Shown: positions 1 to 4,825 of the stretch, piece by piece | How the letters are laid out: every line of letters begins with the position of its first letter | Numbering within the stretch: position 1 is the first letter of the stretch | DNA from: Clostridia bacterium | Lineage (GTDB): Bacteria > Bacillota > Clostridia > Oscillospirales > CAG-382 | Length of the DNA: 6,607 nucleotides | Direction: 5' to 3' | Assembly (NCBI GenBank): GCA_017397605.1 | Contig: JAFQII010000023.1 | Span: 1 to 6,607 of the forward strand | Position numbers and translations under genes: made by a program | Notes under the pieces: model-generated | Told to the model about the DNA's origin: nothing | Database searches by the model: none | What the model saw: the letters and a program-made list of their open reading frames with translations, nothing else

Positions 1-2
1 CA

Positions 3-266
3 GAAGAGCTTGAGATCCTTGACGATCTCAGCGAGCTGATCGACGATGCCCGCGAGACCAACGACCAGTCTGTCCGTGCAGGTCTCTACAAGCAGGCAAT
101 GGAACACATCCTTGATCTCGCAATCGAGCTCCCCGTATACCAGAGAAGCGTTTTGTACGCATACAACTCCAACGTGATCGCATCCTCCAGCCTTCCCGCT
201 GAGTCGGAGATGAACCCGTTCTCCTCTCCGCTTGACCGTATCTGGGAAGTTGAGTTTGCCGGCTAA
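3..266 (+). CDS. Peptide ABC transporter substrate-binding protein, C-terminal end (OppA-like, partial)
   Basis: Only the last 87 codons are in the window; the gene enters from the left edge (first full codon at position 3) and stops with TAA at 264-266. The visible part reads as the C-terminal lobe of a family 5 solute-binding protein (the OppA/DppA type). It has an alpha-helical stretch (RAGLYKQAMEHILDLA) followed by IELPVYQRSVLYAYN, the usual pattern of a helix leading into the strand that returns through the binding cleft, and it ends with IWEVEFAG. In Gram-positives such proteins are lipid-anchored outside the membrane and deliver peptides to the permease. The genes that follow in order (B, C, D, F) support the call. 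The ligand cannot be told from this fragment: oligopeptide, dipeptide or a related ligand all remain possible. The N-terminus and any lipobox lie outside the window. Confidence 0.88.
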   Translation, partial: EELEILDDLSELIDDARETNDQSVRAGLYKQAMEHILDLAIELPVYQRSVLYAYNSNVIASSSLPAESEMNPFSSPLDRIWEVEFAG

Positions 267-278
267 AAAATCGAAAAC

Positions 279-315
279 CGCAGATCCGAAAGACGGTTGA
301 TTTTTCGGATCTGCG
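279..315 (+). promoter_or_regulatory. Intercistronic stem-loop between binding-protein gene and oppB
   Basis: CGCAGATCCGAAA (279-291) and TTTCGGATCTGCG (303-315) form a perfect 13-bp inverted repeat with an 11-base loop, starting 13 bases after the binding-protein stop codon. On the plus strand no T-run follows the stem; the next bases are ATCGAAAGG and then the ribosome site of oppB. The A-runs lie on the 5' side (265-270 and 274-277), so a canonical U-tract terminator would exist only for transcription in the opposite direction. For the operon transcript, the likely role is to stabilise the 3' end of the binding-protein message or to cause partial termination, so that more binding protein than transporter is made. 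The pairing is seen directly; the role is inferred. Confidence 0.7.
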
Positions 316-336
316 ATCGAAAGGCAGTGTCACTCT

Positions 337-1329
337 ATGTTTAAATACATTCTAAAAAGATTGTTGATGTCCGTGTTCATTTTGCTGGGCGTCTCCATGA
401 TCATCTACTTTTTGATCCGTTTGATGCCGGTTGACTTTATTCAGGACAAGATCAATGCGATCAACCAGGGCGGTGCAACGGTCAGCCAGGAAACGGTTGA
501 CGCGATGTACAAAATGTACGGCTTGGGCGACAACAGCTTTTTGGGTATCCTCGGCGGTTACTTCAGTTGGCTGGGCGCGCTGGTCAAGTTTGATCTGGGT
601 ACCAGCTTTGTGTACGGTATTCCGGTTGCAGACGTCATTTTTGAGCACATGGGCATCTCGTTTTTGATCGCTCTGGTTGCTACCGTGTTTGAGTTTTTGA
701 TTGCGATTCCGCTCGGCATTACGGCGGCGACGCATCAGTACAGCTTCCGCGACTATCTGGTCACGGTACTGGTTATGATCGGTATTTCTCTGCCTTCGTT
801 CTTCTTTGGGCAGATGCTCAAGGACGTGCTGGCGTTGAAATTGGGGTGGTTCCCCGCATCGGGTCTGATCGACGCGACTGCATCGTACACGGGCGTGCAA
901 TTGCTGGGCGACTATCTGCGCCATTGCTTTATCCCGATTCTGACGATCGTCATTCTGTCGATCGGTGCAAGAATGCGTATGACCAGAACCAACATGTTGG
1001 AGGTTATGAACTCCGACTACATCCGCACCGCACGTGCAAAGGGGCTTAAAGAACGCGTGGTCGTCAATAAGCATGCGTTCCGCAACACATTGATCCCGAT
1101 GGTCACGTCGCTGGCAGGACTTTTGCCGTCCTTGTTCTCCGGTGCGATCATCACCGAGCAGGTATTTGACCTGCCCGGTATCGGTAACATTGCACTGGAT
1201 GCGATGAACCGCGGTGACATTCCGTTTATCATGGGCTACAACATGTTCCTTGCATTGTTGAGCGTTGTCGGCGTTTTGCTTGCCGATTTGATGTACGGCA
1301 TCGTCGACCCGCGTGTCAAATTGGAGTGA
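337..1329 (+). CDS. oppB: Oligopeptide ABC transporter permease OppB/DppB type
   Basis: This 330-residue inner-membrane permease forms half of the peptide channel with OppC. The start MFKYILKRLL is the typical OppB/DppB opening, followed by membrane segment 1 (about 9-29). An extracytoplasmic region with the family marker FDLGTS (85-90) comes next. Further hydrophobic segments lie near 108-130, 139-162, 197-210, 252-273 and 298-322, giving the expected six. The cytoplasmic EAA loop that contacts the ATPases is clear at about 222-250 (DYIRTARAKGL in its core). FDLPGIG (277-283) and a C-terminal DPRV (324-327) are further family marks, and the length is normal. ATG 337 is preceded by AAAGG at 320-324, a weak site with 12 bases of spacing, just beyond the stem-loop; there is no better upstream start. 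Family membership is firm; oligopeptide versus dipeptide specificity is not resolved. Confidence 0.95.
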   Translation: MFKYILKRLLMSVFILLGVSMIIYFLIRLMPVDFIQDKINAINQGGATVSQETVDAMYKMYGLGDNSFLGILGGYFSWLGALVKFDLGTSFVYGIPVADVIFEHMGISFLIALVATVFEFLIAIPLGITAATHQYSFRDYLVTVLVMIGISLPSFFFGQMLKDVLALKLGWFPASGLIDATASYTGVQLLGDYLRHCFIPILTIVILSIGARMRMTRTNMLEVMNSDYIRTARAKGLKERVVVNKHAFRNTLIPMVTSLAGLLPSLFSGAIITEQVFDLPGIGNIALDAMNRGDIPFIMGYNMFLALLSVVGVLLADLMYGIVDPRVKLE

Positions 1330-1334
1330 GGAGG
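1328..1334 (+). promoter_or_regulatory. Ribosome binding site that sets the oppC start
   Basis: GAGGAGG lies 8 bases before ATG 1343 and begins inside the oppB stop codon. It favours ATG 1343 over the in-frame GTG at 1313, which would overlap oppB by 17 bases. The position implies that ribosomes finishing oppB are well placed to restart on oppC. Confidence 0.85.
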
Positions 1335-1342
1335 CAAAAGGC

Positions 1343-2386
1343 ATGGAAGAGCTTAAAACCAAACAGCAGAATACCGAAGCCGCCGATACTGAGCTTCCTC
1401 TTGATAAAACGGTACGTCTGATGTCTCCCACCCGCATGGTGGTGCGCAGATTTTTCCGTTCCAAATTGAGTATTGTCGGTCTTGTGATGATCGTCGGACT
1501 CTTTTTGTTCAGCTTTGTCGGCCCGCTCATTTATACCGAGTGGGGTGAGATTGAGCTGGATGAAAGCGGCAAAACGGAGTATTCCGTTTCCACCACGACC
1601 TATACGGTTGACGGCGTGCAGTACACCCTGCACCAGACGACCGAAAAATCCCTCAAGGATAACTTTTTGGCACCTCCGTCGGCTGAGCATATTCTCGGTA
1701 CGGACAACGAGGGCTACGACATTTTTGTCCGTCTGATGTACGGCGGACGTATTTCGCTGATCGTCAGCTTTCTGGCGGTCTTTCTGATCACGATTCTGGG
1801 CGTTTTGATGGGCGGTATCGCAGGCTTTTTCGGCGGTGTGATCGACAACGTCATCATGCGTCTGTGCGACGTGCTGATCTGCCTGCCGGGCATTCCGATT
1901 CTGTTGATCATCAGTACGATTCTGGATGCATCCAATATCGATGCAAAATACCGCATCTATTTGCTGATGATCTACCTCACGTTTATCTCCTGGCCCGGAA
2001 CGGCACGTCTCGTCCGCGGTCAGATCCTCTCCCTGCGTGAGCAGGAATACATGGTTGCGGCAGAAGCAATGGGCTACTCCGCACCGCGTAAGATTTTCAA
2101 GCATCTTGTTCCCAACGTCATGCCTCAGCTGATCGTTTCGATGAGCTTGAGCCTGGGCAGTATGATCCTGTACGAGGCGACGTTGTCCTACCTCAACCTC
2201 GGCGTCAAAGCACCTTACGCCGCTTGGGGTACGATGATCAACATCATCTCGACCAACCAGGATATTTTGCAAAACCATCTCAACGTTTGGGTTCCCGCAG
2301 GTATCTGCATCGTCATTGCCGTGCTTGGCTTTAACTTTGTCGGCGACGGTCTGCGCGATGCGCTTGATCCGAAAGCAAGGAGGTAA
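1343..2386 (+). CDS. oppC: Oligopeptide ABC transporter permease OppC/DppC type
   Basis: This is the second channel-forming permease, 347 residues from ATG 1343. An N-terminal cytoplasmic tail of about 40 residues leads into RRFFRSKLSIVGLVMI, the usual start of membrane segment 1 (about 41-64). An outward-facing loop of roughly 50 residues follows, polar and Thr/Tyr-rich (about 65-112). Then comes the strongly conserved HILGTDNEGYDIFVRLMYG (116-134) and further hydrophobic segments (about 136-164, 169-193, 203-216, 262-282 and 317-336). The EAA loop that docks on the ATPases is at about 232-258 (YMVAAEAMGYS). The ending NFVGDGLRDALDP (331-343) is diagnostic of OppC/DppC. The gene begins 13 bases after oppB and ends 3 bases before the oppD start. 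The exact substrate class (Opp, Dpp or App) cannot be set from sequence alone. Confidence 0.95.
   Translation: MEELKTKQQNTEAADTELPLDKTVRLMSPTRMVVRRFFRSKLSIVGLVMIVGLFLFSFVGPLIYTEWGEIELDESGKTEYSVSTTTYTVDGVQYTLHQTTEKSLKDNFLAPPSAEHILGTDNEGYDIFVRLMYGGRISLIVSFLAVFLITILGVLMGGIAGFFGGVIDNVIMRLCDVLICLPGIPILLIISTILDASNIDAKYRIYLLMIYLTFISWPGTARLVRGQILSLREQEYMVAAEAMGYSAPRKIFKHLVPNVMPQLIVSMSLSLGSMILYEATLSYLNLGVKAPYAAWGTMINIISTNQDILQNHLNVWVPAGICIVIAVLGFNFVGDGLRDALDPKARR
2377..2383 (+). promoter_or_regulatory. Ribosome binding site that sets the oppD start
   Basis: AAGGAGG ends right before the oppC stop codon. Spacing is 6 bases to ATG 2390 but only 3 to the adjacent in-frame GTG 2387, so ATG 2390 is the better start. 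The site lies inside the oppC reading frame, which suggests coupled translation. Confidence 0.85.
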
Positions 2387-2389
2387 GTG

Positions 2390-3547
2390 ATGGCAAAAGT
2401 AAAAAACTCCAACCACCTTTCGGGCAAGGAAGTCCGCCGCATTGCCAAGGACAACAAAAAGGTCATCAAGCGGCTGGAAGCTTATAAAAACCGCAAAGCG
2501 GACGAATCGGAATATCTCTCCGCAATGCGTGACAGTGCAAACATTTTGGAGATCGAGGACCTGCACTCCTACTTCTTTACGGAGCAGGGCGTGGTTAAGG
2601 CGGTAAACGGCGTCTCGTTTGATATTCCCAAAAACGCGACCGTCGGCGTTGTCGGCGAGTCAGGTTGCGGCAAATCCGTCACCAGTATGTCGGTGATGCG
2701 TTTGCTGCAGGGCCCCGCGGGACAGATCTACTCCGGTGAGATCCGTTTTGCCGCAAAAGAAAAATCCGGCGAGGAAAAGGTCTATGACATTGCAAAAATG
2801 CCGATCCGCGATATCCATAAGGTGCGCGGAAGTCAGATTGCGATGATCTTTCAGGAGCCGATGACCTCGCTGAACCCCGTATTTACGATCGGTCAGCAGT
2901 TGGATGAAGTGACGTTTATTCACAATCCGGGCGCGACCAAGGAAGAAGCAAAAGCAAAGTCGATCGAAATGCTCAATCTGGTCGGCATTGCGATCCCCGA
3001 ACGTGTTTATAACTCGTTCCCGCACGAGCTGTCGGGCGGTATGCGTCAGCGTGTGATGATCTCCATGGCACTGGCAAGCGATCCGCGTCTGATCATTGCA
3101 GACGAACCGACGACCGCGCTGGACGTCACCATTCAGGCGCAGATTCTCGACCTGCTGCGCGACCTCAAGACTAAGATTGACGGCTCGATCATGCTGATTA
3201 CGCATGACCTGGGCATCATTGCCGAAATGGCAGATTACGTCGTGGTTATGTACGCGGGCAGAGTCATCGAAAAGGGCACGGTGCAGGAGATTTTCCACAA
3301 TCCTTTGCATCCGTATACGATCGGTCTGCAAAAATCCAAGCCGACGCTGGATTCCGACAGCGATACGCTGTTTAACATCCCCGGCAACGTTCCCAACCCG
3401 ATCAATATGCCCAACTACTGTTATTTTAAGGAAAGATGTGCAAGCTGTACGGCAAAATGTGCAGGCGATTATCCCGGAATGATTCAGGTCAGTCCGACGC
3501 ATTTCGTCGCATGCCACTTGTACGATGAGGACACCAAGAATGGCTGA
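2390..3547 (+). CDS. oppD: Oligopeptide ABC transporter ATP-binding protein OppD/DppD type
   Basis: A 385-residue cytoplasmic ATPase that pairs with OppF to drive import. All ABC motifs are intact: Walker A GESGCGKS (89-96), Q-loop Q155 in FQEPMTSLNP, signature LSGGMRQR (214-221), Walker B RLIIADEP (233-240), D-loop ALD (243-245) and switch H272 in ITHDLG. The family C-terminal extension follows (NPLHPYT at 304-310) and carries cysteines C344, C350, C353, C357 and C375. Their C-x5-C-x6-C spacing plus a final ACHL matches the OppD/OppF tail, which I recall being reported to hold a 4Fe-4S cluster in a mycobacterial OppD. The first 50 residues are an unusual lysine/arginine-rich stretch before the ABC fold starts at NILEIEDLHS; Walker A in E. 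coli OppD lies roughly 30-35 residues nearer the start. The gene overlaps oppF by 8 bases. Confidence 0.95.
   Translation: MAKVKNSNHLSGKEVRRIAKDNKKVIKRLEAYKNRKADESEYLSAMRDSANILEIEDLHSYFFTEQGVVKAVNGVSFDIPKNATVGVVGESGCGKSVTSMSVMRLLQGPAGQIYSGEIRFAAKEKSGEEKVYDIAKMPIRDIHKVRGSQIAMIFQEPMTSLNPVFTIGQQLDEVTFIHNPGATKEEAKAKSIEMLNLVGIAIPERVYNSFPHELSGGMRQRVMISMALASDPRLIIADEPTTALDVTIQAQILDLLRDLKTKIDGSIMLITHDLGIIAEMADYVVVMYAGRVIEKGTVQEIFHNPLHPYTIGLQKSKPTLDSDSDTLFNIPGNVPNPINMPNYCYFKERCASCTAKCAGDYPGMIQVSPTHFVACHLYDEDTKNG
3527..3530 (+). promoter_or_regulatory. Ribosome binding site for oppF
   Basis: GAGG lies 9 bases before ATG 3540, within the end of oppD. An in-frame ATG at 3525 has no ribosome site at proper spacing, so 3540 is preferred. 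The site is short, and coupling to oppD translation through the 8-base overlap probably helps initiation. Confidence 0.6.
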
Positions 3548-4547
3548 TGAAAAAAGAACAGAACTGCCGGAATCGGATGTCATTCTGAAGGTTGAGCATC
3601 TGCGCAAGTGCTTTCCGCTCAAAAAAACGCTGACCGGCAAGGTTACGCAGGAGCTGATTGCGGTTGATGACGTTTCGTTTTCGCTGAAAGCGGGCGAGAC
3701 GCTGGGTATCGTCGGCGAGTCGGGCTGCGGCAAGACCACGCTCGGCAGAGCGATCCTCAAGCTGCATCAGCCCACTTCGGGCAGAATCTGGTTTGAGGGT
3801 GAGGACATCACCGATTATACCTCCTCGCAGATGCGCGAGATCCGCAAAAAAATGCAGATCATTTTTCAGGATCCGTATTCGTCCCTGCCGCCCAGAAGTA
3901 CCGTCGGCGGTATCCTGTCCGAGCCCGTAGAGGTGCACGGCATCGTGCCCAAGAGCGAGGTCAAGGACTACGTGCTGGATCTGATGAACAAATGCGGTCT
4001 GCGCGACTATTATTACGAAAGATATCCGCACGAGTTTTCGGGCGGACAGAGACAGCGTATCTGCATTGCCAGAGCGTTGTCCGTCAATCCCAAGCTTGTC
4101 ATCTGCGACGAGCCGGTTTCGGCACTGGACGTTTCGATCCAGGCGCAGATCATCAATTTGCTCAAGCAACTGCAAAATGATATGAACCTGACGTACGTGT
4201 TCATCTCGCACGATTTGTCCGTGGTCAAGTTCATTTCTGACAAGATCGGTGTCATGTATCTCGGCTCGATGGTTGAGTTTGGCACCAAAGAAGACATCTT
4301 TGCAAATCCGTTGCATCCGTATACGCAGGCGCTGTTCTCGGCGATTCCGTATCCCGATCCGGATGTCAAGATGAACCGTATTATTCTGCACGGAGACATT
4401 CCGTCTCCCGCCAACCCGCCCAAGGGATGCCGTTTCCATACGCGCTGTCCGCACGCAAAGGACATCTGCAAGGAAGTGACACCCGAGTATAAGGATTACG
4501 GCAACGGCCATTGCGCCGCATGCCATTTGTTGGAAGAAAATCAATGA
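3540..4547 (+). CDS. oppF: Oligopeptide ABC transporter ATP-binding protein OppF/DppF type
   Basis: A 335-residue cytoplasmic ATPase, partner of OppD. Motifs in order: Walker A GESGCGKTT (59-67), Q-loop Q110, signature FSGGQRQR (166-173), Walker B LVICDEP (186-192), D-loop SALD (194-197) and switch H224 in SHDLSVV. It opens with VEHLRKCFPLKK, typical of OppF/DppF, and length is normal. After the Q-loop the usual SLNPR motif reads SLPPR (115-119), an Asn-to-Pro change at a generally conserved place. The C-terminal tail has GCRFHTRCPHAKDIC, giving C297, C303 and C310, then C325 and C328 before HL; this is the C-x5-C-x6-C pattern also present in OppD. All catalytic residues are present, so both ATP sites of the OppD/OppF pair look competent. 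The stop codon overlaps the start of the next gene (ATGA). Confidence 0.95.
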   Translation: MADEKRTELPESDVILKVEHLRKCFPLKKTLTGKVTQELIAVDDVSFSLKAGETLGIVGESGCGKTTLGRAILKLHQPTSGRIWFEGEDITDYTSSQMREIRKKMQIIFQDPYSSLPPRSTVGGILSEPVEVHGIVPKSEVKDYVLDLMNKCGLRDYYYERYPHEFSGGQRQRICIARALSVNPKLVICDEPVSALDVSIQAQIINLLKQLQNDMNLTYVFISHDLSVVKFISDKIGVMYLGSMVEFGTKEDIFANPLHPYTQALFSAIPYPDPDVKMNRIILHGDIPSPANPPKGCRFHTRCPHAKDICKEVTPEYKDYGNGHCAACHLLEENQ

Positions 4548-4783
4548 AAAAGAAGTCAAAAAAAGAAAAAGTCGTATATATCGACGATGGCAGAACCATC
4601 GCCGATATGTCGGGCGTGTCCGGCGGGCCGCAGTGGACCAAACGGGGGACAACGTCTTCTGTGCGTGACATCCTTCGCACCTATTTTGGTGCAATGCGGA
4701 TGATGCTGTTGCCGACACTTGCTGTATGCGGATTTCTTTTGGCGGCATTTGCGATCGTTGCGTTGCTGTTTTGGCTGATGTAA
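4544..4783 (+). CDS. Small single-pass membrane protein, unknown function
   Basis: A 79-residue protein that I cannot assign to a named family. It begins with a very basic patch (KKKSKKEK, 2-9), then VVYIDDGRTIADMSGV (10-25), which looks like a conserved motif. A Gly/Ser/Thr-rich, positively charged linker (26-45) follows, and one hydrophobic helix (about 54-77) runs nearly to the C-terminus. Basic residues ahead of the helix predict the N-terminus inside the cell and almost nothing outside. ATG 4544 is chosen because it forms an ATGA overlap with the oppF stop and has GGAAG at 4532-4536; a TTG at 4511 in the same frame would lie deep inside oppF. The overlap argues that it is translated together with the ATPase. 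It could be an accessory or regulatory subunit of the transporter, or a membrane partner of the next gene; both are inference. Confidence 0.8.
   Translation: MKKKSKKEKVVYIDDGRTIADMSGVSGGPQWTKRGTTSSVRDILRTYFGAMRMMLLPTLAVCGFLLAAFAIVALLFWLM
4578..4608 (+). other. Near-perfect hairpin inside the small membrane protein gene
   Basis: ATATCGACGATGG (4578-4590) and CCATCGCCGATAT (4596-4608) can pair over 13 positions with one A/C mismatch around a 5-base loop (CAGAA). The hairpin begins 34 bases after the small gene's start and covers the codons for the IDDGRTIAD motif. It may simply follow from the repeated Ile-Asp/Ala-Asp codons, or it may be an RNA structure that protects the oppF message or slows translation. 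Confidence 0.45.
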
Positions 4784-4814
4784 CGGTTGAATTACAACAC
4801 TATTTTCTACACCC

Positions 4815-4821
4815 GGGAGGA
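4815..4821 (+). promoter_or_regulatory. Ribosome binding site for the thioredoxin lipoprotein gene
   Basis: GGGAGGA sits 4 bases before ATG 4826 (5 bases if the core GGGAGG is counted). It is strong and follows a 42-base gap with no stem-loop or clear promoter, so the gene is probably read from the same transcript but initiated independently. Confidence 0.85.
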
Positions 4822-4825
4822 AAAC

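Noticed and set aside
279..320. Reading the stem-loop as a plain rho-independent terminator ending the operon after the binding-protein gene.
   Set aside because: No T-run follows the stem on the plus strand, and oppB begins within 22 bases, so a complete stop there is unlikely.
1313..1342. GTG at 1313 as the oppC start, adding ten residues.
   Set aside because: It would overlap oppB by 17 bases and has no ribosome site; GAGGAGG at 1328-1334 points to ATG 1343.
4511..4543. TTG at 4511 as the start of the small membrane protein.
   Set aside because: It lies inside oppF, is a weak start codon and lacks a ribosome site; the ATGA overlap at 4544 is the natural start.
4784..4825. Possible promoter before the lipoprotein gene (TTGAAT and TATTTT).
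   Set aside because: The two boxes are only 8 bases apart, far from the 16-18 expected, so no promoter can be supported in this 42-base gap.
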